From positions 196,780 to 260,779 of the forward strand of contig NZ_JAJAEL010000035.1 in assembly GCF_020447205.1 (NCBI RefSeq): a DNA stretch of 64,000 nucleotides, read 5' to 3'. Below, one piece after another: positions 13,795 through 22,400 of the stretch. This DNA is from Thalassolituus alkanivorans (GTDB lineage: Bacteria; Pseudomonadota; Gammaproteobacteria; Pseudomonadales; Oceanobacteraceae). How positions within the stretch are numbered: the first letter of the stretch is position 1; each line of letters begins with the position of its first letter. Below the pieces are notes generated by a model. That model saw only the letters and a list, made by a program, of their open reading frames with translations. It searched no databases and was not told the DNA's origin. The translations under genes were made by a program, and so were the position numbers.

Positions 13795-14055
13795 TTAAGC
13801 GGCTGGAACGATACTTACAAACTTACGGTTTTCCGGACCTTTTACCTCGAAGGTAACAACGCCGTCTGCAGTAGCAAACAGAGTGTGGTCACGGCCAACT
13901 TTAACATTGGTACCAGCGTGGAAACGGGTGCCACGCTGACGAACGATGATGCTGCCTGCTTTTGCAGCCTGGCCACCAAACAGTTTGACACCAAGGCGTT
14001 TACTCTCGGAATCACGACCGTTACGGGTAGAACCACCAGCCTTTTTGTGAGCCAT
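13795..14055 (-). CDS. rpmA: 50S ribosomal protein L27
   Basis: An 86-residue protein with the unmistakable L27 sequence [20 protein letters not shown], then [18 protein letters not shown] and GRDHTLFA. The N-terminal tail reaches the peptidyl transferase centre. It lies 87 bases downstream of rplU and 87 upstream of obgE, in the usual order. Confidence 0.98.
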   Translation of the reverse strand: MAHKKAGGSTRNGRDSESKRLGVKLFGGQAAKAGSIIVRQRGTRFHAGTNVKVGRDHTLFATADGVVTFEVKGPENRKFVSIVPAA

Positions 14056-14142
14056 TGCTTTTCTCCTGTTTTGGGGTCACTGCAACACTGCGGATGCGGC
14101 GGTTTGGCAAACCGGCACGGACCCCGGACTTAATTCAGATAA

Positions 14143-14454
14143 TTAGCCAGCGATGCTGGTGATTTTCAGTTCAGTGAACCACTGACGGTGGCCCATTTGC
14201 TTCATGTGGTGCTTACGACGCTTGAACTTCAGGATCTTCACTTTCTTGTGACGACCGTGAGCAACGACTTCAGCAGTCACTTTAGCGCCTGCAACAACAG
14301 GAGCACCGATCTTAACGTCATCGCCGTTACCGATCAGCAAAACTTTTTCCAGAGCAACGGATTCGCCGGTAGCGATTTCCAGTTTCTCAACTTTCAGGGT
14401 CTGGCCTTCTTCAACACGGTACTGTTTACCGCCAGTTACTACTACAGCGTACAT
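14143..14454 (-). CDS. rplU: 50S ribosomal protein L21
   Basis: A 103-residue large-subunit protein. The ATG at 14454 gives [18 protein letters not shown], the standard N-terminus; an eight-residue longer frame was rejected. The RNA-binding stretch [19 protein letters not shown] is intact. It is the first gene of the rplU-rpmA-obgE unit and is divergent from ispB, an arrangement conserved in gammaproteobacteria. Confidence 0.97.
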   Translation of the reverse strand: MYAVVVTGGKQYRVEEGQTLKVEKLEIATGESVALEKVLLIGNGDDVKIGAPVVAGAKVTAEVVAHGRHKKVKILKFKRRKHHMKQMGHRQWFTELKITSIAG

Positions 14455-14573
14455 ACTGTAATCTCCACATGAGCCCATAAACGGGCACTTACTTGGCTGC
14501 TACTTTCACGACCTGCTTCTACTGGCAACGCTCTGGTTTCCATATGGCAGGGAGCAGAATTTCGGGGCGCGAG

Positions 14574-14602
14574 ACTATACCCCAGCTTATTCACGCGCGC
14601 AA
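14574..14602 (-). promoter_or_regulatory. Probable sigma-70 promoter of rplU-rpmA-obgE
   Basis: On the minus strand TTGCGC (-35), a 17-bp spacer and TATAGT (-10) are followed 120 bases later by the rplU start. The -10 matches 5 of 6 and the -35 only 3 of 6 consensus bases. The rest of the 409-bp divergent gap up to ispB (14603-14863) shows no gene or clear signal. Confidence 0.5.
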
Positions 14603-14863
14603 GTCACAATCCTATTGGGCGGTAAGCCTGCCATCCGGCTGACATCAGCAGCGAAAACTCCCGGCCAGCGGCGACAGCAATTACAGGCCAAAAAGTAAAA
14701 ATATGCTGAAAAGCCGGTTTCAGGCGGCCAAAAACTGACTTTTTCACCCGCTATCGTTGTCAGCCCTTCCAGTACATCGCTACACTGCACGCCTTCAGCC
14801 GCTCCGGTTCTGCCTGCAAGCTCCGCCGGAGTCGAGCGCCGTTTTTTATAAGGCCCTTAATTC

Positions 14864-15832
14864 ATGCAGATACAAGATATTCTCGCTGTCGTCAGCGACG
14901 AATTTCAGGCGGTGGATCGCCTGATCCATACCCAACTGGCATCGCGCGTTCCCCTGGTTGAAAAGATCGCCGACTACATTGTCAGCAGCGGCGGCAAACG
15001 CATTCGCCCGCTACTGGTACTGATGACCGCCAAAGCATTCGGCCAGTGCAACGAGCAAGCGGTTAAGCTGGCCACCGTGATTGAGTTTCTGCACACCGCC
15101 ACCCTGCTGCACGATGACGTGGTCGATACCTCGGACATGCGCCGCGGCAACCCGACCGCCAATGCCAAATGGGGCAACGCTCCCAGCGTACTGGTCGGTG
15201 ACTTCCTGTACAGCCGCGCCTTTACCATGATGGTTGAACTGGGCTCTCTGCCAACGATGAGCATCCTGTCGAATGCCACCTGCGTGATCGCTGAAGGTGA
15301 GGTTCTGCAACTCACCAACGTAAAGAACCCGGACACCAGCGAAGCGCAGTATATGGATGTTATCCATGGCAAAACGGCGATGCTGTTTGAAGCCTCAACC
15401 CATGCCGCCGCCGCTCTGCTGCAGTGCACTCCCGAGCAAAGCCGTGCCATGCAGGAGTATGGAAAGGAATTGGGCATGGCTTTCCAGCTGATTGATGACG
15501 TGCTGGATTACGAAGGCGATGCCGAAGCCATGGGTAAAAACGTCGGCGACGATCTGGCCGAAGGCAAGCCAACCCTGCCGCTGATTCACGCCATGGCTCA
15601 GGGTAACGAACAACAGCGCAGCCTGATCCGCTCGGCGATCCGCAAAGGCGGCCTTGACGATATGGCCGACGTACTGAATGCCGTACGCGAACTGGGCTCG
15701 CTGGAATACACCCGTCAGAAAGCCTATGACTGTGCTGACCGCGCCCAGGCGCACCTGCAACTTTTGCCGGATTCAGAGGCCAAAGAGGCCCTGCGTGCGC
15801 TGGCGTTACTGGCGGTGAAGCGTAATACCTGA
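14864..15832 (+). CDS. ispB: Octaprenyl diphosphate synthase
   Basis: A 322-residue trans-polyprenyl synthase that makes the side chain of ubiquinone and menaquinone. The first Asp-rich motif is LLHDDVVDTSDMRRGNPTAN and the second is FQLIDDVLDYEGD. SSGGKRIRPLLVLM lies near the N-terminus and VIHGKTAMLFEAST in the middle. It is divergent from rplU and probably co-transcribed with dsbD, whose start lies 28 bases downstream. Confidence 0.95.
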   Translation: MQIQDILAVVSDEFQAVDRLIHTQLASRVPLVEKIADYIVSSGGKRIRPLLVLMTAKAFGQCNEQAVKLATVIEFLHTATLLHDDVVDTSDMRRGNPTANAKWGNAPSVLVGDFLYSRAFTMMVELGSLPTMSILSNATCVIAEGEVLQLTNVKNPDTSEAQYMDVIHGKTAMLFEASTHAAAALLQCTPEQSRAMQEYGKELGMAFQLIDDVLDYEGDAEAMGKNVGDDLAEGKPTLPLIHAMAQGNEQQRSLIRSAIRKGGLDDMADVLNAVRELGSLEYTRQKAYDCADRAQAHLQLLPDSEAKEALRALALLAVKRNT

Positions 15833-15860
15833 CAGACGGACAATGACCCGGAGGTTATCT

Positions 15861-17687
15861 GTGGCGAAGTGGTTACTCTTGTGTATTTCTCTGTTCTGGC
15901 TGCCGGCGCAGGCTGGCTTGCTGGACAGCCTGACCGGTAACGACGAGCCGGACTTTCTGCCGGTCGAGCAGGCATTTCCGCTGACCACGCTGGTCGATAA
16001 TGGCCAGCTACACGCCAGCTGGCACTCCGCCGATGGCTATTACCTCTACAAGCACCGCATCTTTATCCAGCAGGGTGAGCTGAAGGCCGACCCGGTGTAC
16101 TACTCTCATCCGGGTAAAGAGAAAGAAGACGAAGCCTTTGGTCTGGTCACTGCATTTTATGGTGAGCTGGATACCCGCTTTGACCTGAGCCGGTTTCAGC
16201 CCGGCGAACTGGTATTGCATCATCAGGGTTGTGCCGACGCCGGCCTGTGCTATCCGCCGCAGCGCTCTCGCCTGACCATTACTCAGGCCGATATTCAGGC
16301 TGCACAAAACACAACGGCCAATGCCAACTCCGATACGGCGTCAGGCAACAGTGTCACAGACAGCACTGGCAACTACAAAGCGAACAACCAAACAAACGGC
16401 GCAGCAGACAGCTGGTTCAGCAACCGCTCCTGGGGCGCCGTTGTCGGTTTGTTCTTTCTGCTCGGGCTGGGGCTGACCTTTACCCCCTGCGTGCTGCCGA
16501 TGGTGCCCATCCTGACCACGGTTGTTCTGGGTCAGAAGAATACCTCCGCCAGCCGTGGCTTTATGCTGTCATCCATCTACGTGCTCGGTATGGCGCTGAC
16601 CTATGCCGCCGCCGGTCTGACCGTCGGTCTGCTGGGTGCCGGAGCCAATATTCAGGCCTGGATGCAAACGCCCTGGGTACTGATTCTGTTTGCCGTGCTC
16701 TTTGTGCTGCTGGCGCTGGCCATGTTTGGCCTGTATGAGCTGCAACTGCCTTCTGGCCTGCGTAATCGTCTGAACCAGCTGAATCAGAACCAGAAAGGCG
16801 GTCAGTGGCTGAGCGTCTTTATCATGGGTGTTCTCTCCGCTCTGGTGGTATCCCCTTGTGTGTCTGCTCCACTGGCGGGCGCGCTGGTTTATCTGAGCAC
16901 CACCGGCGACGCTGTTTTGGGAGGCAGCGCATTACTGGCGCTTGGCCTCGGTATGGGCGCACCACTGATTGTGCTCGGCACCACCGGCGCTTCGTTCCTG
17001 CCTAAGGCCGGCGGCTGGATGAACCAGATCAAGGCATTCTTCGGCATTCTGCTGCTGGGCGTTGCCATCTGGCTGCTGAGCCGCATCCTTCCTGAGAGCA
17101 TCAGCCTGCTGTTGTGGGCCCTGCTGGCACTGTTTTACGGCATCAGCCTGGGCGCACTGGAACCGGCCGCCAGCGGCATACAGCGGCTGGTTAAAGGTCT
17201 GGCCTGGGTGTTTTTACTCTACGGCATCAGCGCCTTTATCGGCGTATTACAGGGTAACAGCAACCCGCTGCAACCACTGAGCGGCGGTCTGGTTGCGGTT
17301 AACACTAACAGCACAACAGCGCACAGCTCAGCGTTCTACCGCAGCGATTCCGTTACCGATATCGAGCGCCGGATTGCTGCCAGCCAGCAACCGGTGATGC
17401 TCGATCTGTACGCCGACTGGTGCATCAGCTGCAAAGTGATGGAAGAAGAAATCTTTGCCGAGCCCGATGTGCAGCAGATGATGAAGAACGTCCTCTGGCT
17501 GCAGCTCGACGTCACCGATAACAGCGCCGAACAGATTGCCTTTATGCAGAAGCACGCGATCTTCGGCCCGCCAACCATTCTGTTTTTCAATCAGCAGCAG
17601 GAAATGCAATCCGCCCGTATTGTCGGAGAGCTGGACAAAGCGGCCTTCCTGCAGAAGGTTCAGGCCGCCGGTCTTACTCAACCCTGA
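15861..17687 (+). CDS. dsbD: Thiol:disulfide interchange protein DsbD
   Basis: An inner-membrane protein of about 608 residues that carries electrons from thioredoxin to periplasmic DsbC, DsbG and CcmG. The alpha domain has CADAGLCYPPQ, the membrane beta domain has TFTPCVLPMVPIL and VVSPCVSAPL, and the gamma domain has DLYADWCISCKVMEEE. A GTG at 15861 has GGAGG at a 6-base spacing and opens directly into a signal peptide (WLLLCISLFWLPAQA), so it is preferred to the ATG at 15843. It ends one base before the convergent MBL gene. Confidence 0.94.
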   Translation: MAKWLLLCISLFWLPAQAGLLDSLTGNDEPDFLPVEQAFPLTTLVDNGQLHASWHSADGYYLYKHRIFIQQGELKADPVYYSHPGKEKEDEAFGLVTAFYGELDTRFDLSRFQPGELVLHHQGCADAGLCYPPQRSRLTITQADIQAAQNTTANANSDTASGNSVTDSTGNYKANNQTNGAADSWFSNRSWGAVVGLFFLLGLGLTFTPCVLPMVPILTTVVLGQKNTSASRGFMLSSIYVLGMALTYAAAGLTVGLLGAGANIQAWMQTPWVLILFAVLFVLLALAMFGLYELQLPSGLRNRLNQLNQNQKGGQWLSVFIMGVLSALVVSPCVSAPLAGALVYLSTTGDAVLGGSALLALGLGMGAPLIVLGTTGASFLPKAGGWMNQIKAFFGILLLGVAIWLLSRILPESISLLLWALLALFYGISLGALEPAASGIQRLVKGLAWVFLLYGISAFIGVLQGNSNPLQPLSGGLVAVNTNSTTAHSSAFYRSDSVTDIERRIAASQQPVMLDLYADWCISCKVMEEEIFAEPDVQQMMKNVLWLQLDVTDNSAEQIAFMQKHAIFGPPTILFFNQQQEMQSARIVGELDKAAFLQKVQAAGLTQP

Positions 17688-17688
17688 C

Positions 17689-18459
17689 TCAAGAAAAACA
17701 GAGCTCTTCTCCGTCCTGCGGAATATGTAAGCGTTCCAGAATACCTGCCCGACGTGCTGCCAGTGTCAGTGACTGGCGTGTCACCGGGCAGTGATCCAGA
17801 GCCTCCAGATGGTTTGCCACCACCACTCCCTGACTGAGGCGTGCAGCTTCCAGCGCTTCTTCCTGTCCCATGATGATATCGCCACCGATATCAAACCGTG
17901 CCCCTCCTGCCGGAATCACCGAAACCTGCGGCTGCTGCTCCGTCAGACAACGTTTCACTTCAGCTGTCAGCAGTGTATCACCTGCTATATACAGACTTGG
18001 CTCCTGCGGATAGCGAATCAGGTAACCAAAGCCATGGGCCATCATGCTGCCCACAATCCCGCGGCCGTGCACGCAGGGAACCGGCGTAATTTCGCCTTCC
18101 AGAAAAGACTGTGTTCCGCTTTGCAGCGGCTGAACGTTCAGCCCCTTACTGCGCAGAAAATCAGCATCTCCAGTCATACAGAATACTGGTATACCGCGCT
18201 CACGCAGCCAGCGGCTGCCAGCCCGGTCAAGATGATCAAAGTGCCCCTTCTGGCAGTGGGTAATCAGACAATGGGTCACTTCATTCAACCAGGCAGGGCT
18301 GCCATCCGGCAGCTCAACCAATGGGTTACGCCGACGGCTGAAGGTTGCATATTTCAGCGCAGGGATAGCCCCTTTGGGAGCCAGCATGGGGTCCACCAGA
18401 ATGCGCTTGTCGCCCAGCTCAACAATCATGGTGGCATTACGGATCTGTCGTATTTTCAT
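17689..18459 (-). CDS. MBL-fold metal-dependent hydrolase (UlaG-like)
   Basis: A 256-residue cytoplasmic protein of the metallo-beta-lactamase fold, closest to the UlaG/L-ascorbate lactonase-like group. The metal motif reads THCQKGHFDHLDRAG: the HxDH core is preserved but four residues separate it from the first His. YIAGDTLL supplies the second metal Asp, and ANHLEALDHC a late His. The ATG at 18459 has GGAG about 7 bases upstream; a 15-residue extension was rejected. It is divergent from a GlxA-type regulator, which probably controls it. The substrate is unknown. Confidence 0.8.
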   Translation of the reverse strand: MKIRQIRNATMIVELGDKRILVDPMLAPKGAIPALKYATFSRRRNPLVELPDGSPAWLNEVTHCLITHCQKGHFDHLDRAGSRWLRERGIPVFCMTGDADFLRSKGLNVQPLQSGTQSFLEGEITPVPCVHGRGIVGSMMAHGFGYLIRYPQEPSLYIAGDTLLTAEVKRCLTEQQPQVSVIPAGGARFDIGGDIIMGQEEALEAARLSQGVVVANHLEALDHCPVTRQSLTLAARRAGILERLHIPQDGEELCFS

Positions 18460-18550
18460 AGCGTTCTCCTCTCTGATTAAGGGCATTGTAGAGGGGGCCT
18501 GCACGCGCTAGCATGGCAAAAATCGACATAAAACAGACATTCTTAAGCAG

Positions 18551-19489
18551 ATGAACATTGGATTACTGCTCTACCCTGATTGCATCCCTGCCGGCCTGTT
18601 CGCCTTTGCCGACCTGCTGACTGCCTGTAATCTGCGCCTCGGCAAACGGCAATTCCGTATAACCTGGCTGAGTGAACCCGGCGGTGCATTGCCGGTCGCC
18701 AATGGTCAGACGCTCGACACTCTGGCACTGGCGGCAAACCCACCGGATGCCCTGCTTATCCCCGGTGCCTGGCGTGATCGTCATCAGGTCATACAGGCAA
18801 GTGATCAGGCGCTGGTTCACACCCTGCAGCGGCTGCCGGACAACACACAATTATGGAGCTACTGTACCGGCGTTTGTCTGCTTGCCAGCAGCGGACGTCT
18901 GGATCAGCACAACGCCACAACAACCTGGTGGCTGAAAGATACAGTCAGTCAGGCTTTTCCACAGGTTCACTGGAGCCTGCAGCACAGCTGCCTGTTTGAC
19001 GAGCATCTGGCAACGGCCTCGGGAGTTAACGGCTATCTGCCCATCGCGCTGAAGCTGATCAGCCGCCACTGCGGTGCTGCTCTCGCCGAAGAGATCCGTC
19101 GCTATATGGTGCTGCCGCGACCGAATGAACAGAACAACCCTTTTCAGCAACTTCCTCTGTTACTGCAACAAAGCGAGCTGTTACGCCGCATTATCCAGTG
19201 GGTGGAGCAAACTCCGGCACAACAGGTACAAACCTCTGCGCTGGCCGACCATCTGCACCTCACCCCGGCCACACTGGCACGCAGGGTTAAGCAGGAAAGC
19301 ACAATGACCTGTGCGCAGTTGCTGCGGCTGATCAAACTGAATCAGGTCAGTGATCAGTTACAGACCAGCAACCGCAGCATCAGCGAAATCAGTCATATGC
19401 TGGGGTTTGTTGATGACAGCAGCCTGCGCCGCAGCTTTCGCCAGCTGACCGGCCTGACGCCAGGCGAGTATCGCCGGCAATTCGGCTGA
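18551..19489 (+). CDS. GlxA-family transcriptional regulator (DJ-1/PfpI + AraC)
   Basis: A 312-residue regulator. Residues 1-185 form a DJ-1/PfpI-like domain with the nucleophile-elbow region WSYCTGVCLLASSGRLD; residues about 215-312 are an AraC-type double helix-turn-helix ending SISEISHMLGFVDDSSLRRSFRQ and LTGLTPGEYRRQFG. Such proteins sense small metabolites and often regulate a neighbouring enzyme. The divergent MBL hydrolase 91 bases away is the natural target. The ligand is unknown. Confidence 0.88.
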   Translation: MNIGLLLYPDCIPAGLFAFADLLTACNLRLGKRQFRITWLSEPGGALPVANGQTLDTLALAANPPDALLIPGAWRDRHQVIQASDQALVHTLQRLPDNTQLWSYCTGVCLLASSGRLDQHNATTTWWLKDTVSQAFPQVHWSLQHSCLFDEHLATASGVNGYLPIALKLISRHCGAALAEEIRRYMVLPRPNEQNNPFQQLPLLLQQSELLRRIIQWVEQTPAQQVQTSALADHLHLTPATLARRVKQESTMTCAQLLRLIKLNQVSDQLQTSNRSISEISHMLGFVDDSSLRRSFRQLTGLTPGEYRRQFG

Positions 19490-19550
19490 GCCCTTGAAAC
19501 TTCATTACCGAAGACGCATATAGATGGCATGTTTTCGCGGAGATTCCATC

Positions 19551-19988
19551 ATGCATTACACCTGTCCATCCTGTGCGGCCATTAACCGCATCCCTGAAGA
19601 TCAGCAACAAAAGCTGCAGGCCCAGTGCGGGCGCTGCAAACAGCCCTTATTCAACGGTCATCCGGTGGAGCTGAACGACAGCAATTTCCAGCGTTTTCTG
19701 CTGAAAAATGATCTGCCGGTGGTGGTGGACTTCTGGGCCAGCTGGTGCGGCCCGTGTCAGATGATGGCGCCGGTATTTACCCAGCTGTGCGGACAGATGC
19801 AACAACAGATGCGCTTTGCCAAGGTAAACACCGAACAGGCGCAGCAAACCAGCGCGCAACTCGGCATCCGCAGTATTCCGACGCTGATTGTTTATCATCA
19901 GGGAAAAGAAATTGACCGTCTGGCCGGAGCCTTACCGGCACCGCAGCTGCAACAGTGGTTGCAGGCGGCGCTGAATAAAATTCACTGA
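19551..19988 (+). CDS. trxC: Thioredoxin 2 (TrxC)
   Basis: A 145-residue cytoplasmic thioredoxin with the extra N-terminal zinc finger of TrxC (CPSC ... CGRC, residues 5-31) and the active site WASWCGPCQMM. The ATG at 19551 has GGAG at an 8-base spacing and begins MHYTCPSCAAINR, the family N-terminus. TrxC reduces disulphides during oxidative stress and is OxyR-regulated in E. coli; I see no clear OxyR site. It is convergent with the next gene, with 2 bases between the stops. Confidence 0.95.
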   Translation: MHYTCPSCAAINRIPEDQQQKLQAQCGRCKQPLFNGHPVELNDSNFQRFLLKNDLPVVVDFWASWCGPCQMMAPVFTQLCGQMQQQMRFAKVNTEQAQQTSAQLGIRSIPTLIVYHQGKEIDRLAGALPAPQLQQWLQAALNKIH

Positions 19989-19990
19989 TC

Positions 19991-21130
19991 TCAGACAGAG
20001 TCTTTGGCAGGCAGGCGCTTTCCGGCAATATCAGCCAGCGCCTGCAGCACCGGCTGCAGCGGGCCAGTGACATCTGCGCAGTTACGATACAGGCGCTCCA
20101 GCTGACCCATATGATTACGCACCAGCTGCGTCAGATGCTGCTCCTGATCCGGATCGAGATTCAGCAACAGCAGCTCTTCTGACAACTCCAGCTCCAGCTC
20201 CTGCACGGTTTCACGCGCACTGTTTAACCCCTGATCCTGACGCTGCTGCAAATGCTGCAGGGCATATTCCACATCGTCCAGTGCATTCAGCAGCGTCTGT
20301 TGCTGATGCAGTTTGTGCTCAGTCGCCAGCGACTGCAGCCTTGCATGTACACTGCTCATAAGAACGCACAGGTGATCTTTTATCCGGCCGTAGCGTGCCT
20401 CCTCCTGCCAGGGCACGTTCTTGATCAGCACGGATGCATTACCAAAGTTCACTATCATGCGTTTTTCCAGCTCGATAATACGCGCGCCTTCGCGGCAGCT
20501 CAGCAACAGCTCCGCTTCCAATGGCCGCACCTGCTCAGCATGCGAGACAAAACAGAACTCCGGCCCCGTCCAGCAAGCCAAAACAGTATTCAGGCCAAAG
20601 TTTTTCAGGCTGGCAATCAGCACAGAGGCCAGCTGCTGGCGGTTTTTACAGCCCATAACCTGCTCGATAAAGCGACTGATCTCTCCCTGCTCCGCCGAGT
20701 GAGTCATGGCTTCAAACGCCGCCTGGCGGGCATAATCGGCCGATGATTGCAGAATTTCCCGCTGCTCACTGCTGAGCAGAGCGCGTTCAACCTTGGCGCG
20801 CATCTCGTCAATATTAAAAGGTTTGCTGATAAAATCGTCGGCCCCGGCAGCATACCCCTGCAGACGCTGGTCAAGATCACTCTGACCGGAGACAAACAGA
20901 ATCGGCGTATGGCGTGTTGCTTCACGAGCACGCAACAGACGACAGATTTCATAGCCATCACGGCCCGGCATCTGAATATCCAGCAGAATACAGTCCGTCT
21001 CCGGACGCAGACCATTCAGAAACCCTTCCGGATCGGTAAAGGACTGAACATCGTAGTTATCCAGCGCGCGCTCAAGCAACCTGACCATGCTGATCTCATC
21101 ATCCAGCAGCGCAACGTTGTTACAACTCAT
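19991..21130 (-). CDS. Response regulator with unknown output domain
   Basis: A 379-residue protein. Residues 1-120 are a receiver domain: acidic pair LLDDE, phosphoacceptor Asp in CILLDIQMPGRDG, switch Ser in LFVSGQ and Lys in FISKPFN. The remainder shows a possible GAF-like region (about 150-265) and then a helical, Gln/Leu/Glu-rich coiled coil. No DNA-binding, GGDEF, EAL, HD-GYP or kinase motif is visible. The ATG at 21130 gives MSCNNVALLDDEISMV; the longer frame was rejected. Two ANR/FNR-like boxes lie upstream, between it and the divergent gene at 21276. No histidine kinase is adjacent. Confidence 0.8.
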   Translation of the reverse strand: MSCNNVALLDDEISMVRLLERALDNYDVQSFTDPEGFLNGLRPETDCILLDIQMPGRDGYEICRLLRAREATRHTPILFVSGQSDLDQRLQGYAAGADDFISKPFNIDEMRAKVERALLSSEQREILQSSADYARQAAFEAMTHSAEQGEISRFIEQVMGCKNRQQLASVLIASLKNFGLNTVLACWTGPEFCFVSHAEQVRPLEAELLLSCREGARIIELEKRMIVNFGNASVLIKNVPWQEEARYGRIKDHLCVLMSSVHARLQSLATEHKLHQQQTLLNALDDVEYALQHLQQRQDQGLNSARETVQELELELSEELLLLNLDPDQEQHLTQLVRNHMGQLERLYRNCADVTGPLQPVLQALADIAGKRLPAKDSV

Positions 21131-21157
21131 ATCCCTCTCCCTGAAATAATTAACGAT

Positions 21158-21171
21158 TTGATCTGCATCAA
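21158..21171. promoter_or_regulatory. Perfect ANR/FNR box
   Basis: TTGATCTGCATCAA is a full match to the FNR/ANR consensus TTGAT-N4-ATCAA. It lies 28 bases upstream of the response-regulator start and 105 bases upstream of the DUF465 gene. It abuts a TATAGT (21176-21171 on minus), so at this distance it could repress the minus-strand promoter as well as contribute to plus-strand activation. Confidence 0.7.
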
Positions 21172-21206
21172 CTATAGCAAAGCCCCTGCAAACGACAGGG
21201 ATTCGC

Positions 21207-21220
21207 CTGATCTGTATCAA
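21207..21220. promoter_or_regulatory. Near-perfect ANR/FNR box
   Basis: CTGATCTGTATCAA matches the FNR/ANR consensus at 9 of 10 fixed positions. Its centre is 49 bp from the box at 21158, the same face of the helix, and about 62 bp upstream of the DUF465 start at 21276. Activation of that gene from a site near -41.5 would put the transcript start near 21255, just before its Shine-Dalgarno sequence; the -10 there is weak. Confidence 0.6.
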
Positions 21221-21275
21221 GACGCTTTCTGCCAGAGCAGGCAATCTGAAAGCATCTGCAAAAGGAGGCCTGATA

Positions 21276-21515
21276 ATGACAATTGAACACCACGACCTGC
21301 ACAGCGAATTTCCGGACATGGGCGACCAGATCCGTTCCCTGAAAATGAAAGACCGTCACTTTGCCCGTCTGTTTGACGAGTACCATGAAGTTGACCGCGA
21401 AGTACGTAAAATCGAAGAAGCCGTTGAAGCGGCCTCCGATGAGCGCCTGGAAGGCCTGAAAATGCGCCGTCTGCATCTGAAGGACGACCTGTATGCGATG
21501 CTGAAAAGCGCCTGA
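21276..21515 (+). CDS. YdcH/DUF465 family small protein
   Basis: A 79-residue, highly charged helical protein. MKDRHFARLFDEYHEVDREVRKIE and RLEGLKMRRLHLKDDLYAML are the DUF465 (YdcH) signature, a coiled-coil hairpin of unknown function found across proteobacteria. Start supported by AAAGGAGG 7 bases upstream. A strong terminator follows within 20 bases. ANR-type boxes upstream suggest induction at low oxygen. Confidence 0.88.
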   Translation: MTIEHHDLHSEFPDMGDQIRSLKMKDRHFARLFDEYHEVDREVRKIEEAVEAASDERLEGLKMRRLHLKDDLYAMLKSA

Positions 21516-21532
21516 ACATTTCTGCCAGACAC

Positions 21533-21561
21533 AAAAAAGCCCGGATTTTCCGGGCTTTTTT
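21533..21561. terminator. Bidirectional rho-independent terminator
   Basis: GCCCGG-attttCCGGGC-type stem flanked by A6 and T6, between the stops of the plus-strand DUF465 gene and the minus-strand TorF gene. It should end both convergent transcripts. Confidence 0.92.
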
Positions 21562-21580
21562 GTGGATAACGCATCACTTA

Positions 21581-22255
21581 TCAGAAGTTTTTGCGTACAC
21601 CGATAACGAAATTCAGATCGGAATCGTCTTTATCGTTATTGTCGCCATAAGGGGTGTCATCGCTGATAAAGTCAGCAGCGATAAACAGATCAATCTTGTG
21701 GAATTCAGGGAAATCGCGGGCCACTTCAACACGGGCAGTCAGCGCTTTATCGTCAGCGTCATCCACCATCAACATACCAACGGCTACGTCCAGGTACAGA
21801 CGCTGCGGCAGGTGTTTTTCGAAAGTGACTTCCGGATACCAGTACTGAGCCTTTACGCCACGGTGCATATTGACAGACAGACCCTTGGCCGGGCTGGTAC
21901 CCAGTTTGAATTCGGTTTCTTCACGACCCACATCGAACAGGGTGTTGTAAGTACGCACGCCCATATCGAGGTTAAAACCATCGAACTGGTTGTTGTAGCC
22001 GAAATACACGTCCATCTCGACCGGCATACCTTCGGCGCCATCCGGCTTATCAACATTGGAGAACCAGGCACCGGCATAGGCATTACCGTTTTTAATATCC
22101 GCACCACCCTGCAAGGCCGGACCATCATCAGTCTGGCTCAGGCCACGGAACAGGTAGTTTGAGACAAAAGCGGCGTTATACGTCACAGTGGCGGCGGATG
22201 CCGCAGACGAGAGTGCCAAAAAAGCCGGAATGGCCAGCAATGTAGTGCGTTTCAT
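21581..22255 (-). CDS. TorF family putative porin
   Basis: A 224-residue outer-membrane protein with a clear signal peptide (MKRTTLLAIPAFLALSSAASA). TYNAAFVSNYLFRGLSQTDDGPALQGG is the hallmark of the TIGR02001/TorF family, and the chain ends in an aromatic residue (VRKNF) after alternating beta strands. Members are 8-12-strand barrels of unclear substrate. It is transcribed alone: convergent with DUF465, with 130 bases to the upstream lipA. Confidence 0.88.
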   Translation of the reverse strand: MKRTTLLAIPAFLALSSAASAATVTYNAAFVSNYLFRGLSQTDDGPALQGGADIKNGNAYAGAWFSNVDKPDGAEGMPVEMDVYFGYNNQFDGFNLDMGVRTYNTLFDVGREETEFKLGTSPAKGLSVNMHRGVKAQYWYPEVTFEKHLPQRLYLDVAVGMLMVDDADDKALTARVEVARDFPEFHKIDLFIAADFISDDTPYGDNNDKDDSDLNFVIGVRKNF

Positions 22256-22301
22256 GGGGTTCCCTCAGTGAATTAAACAGGAACCCCTTGTCTACCACAG
22301 A

Positions 22302-22400
22302 GCGATTACAGAATCATCGCCCAGCGTTTCACAATCCAATAACGCTCACAGAAAGAGCCGCTACAGAATCACGGCCCACAGCATTTTACAATCCGCCAAC
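22302..22400. repeat. Imperfect tandem duplication of the lipA 3' end with hairpins
   Basis: Two copies, 22302-22343 and 22357-22400, agree at roughly 32 of 42 aligned bases with one 2-base gap. The copy at 22357 includes the last codons and stop of lipA; the other is a downstream duplicate. Each holds a short stem closing the same loop TACAGAATC: GCGAT/ATCGC in one, GCCG/CGGC in the other, with two base pairs changed on both sides. The stem-loops are 22302-22320 and 22357-22375. Confidence 0.7.
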
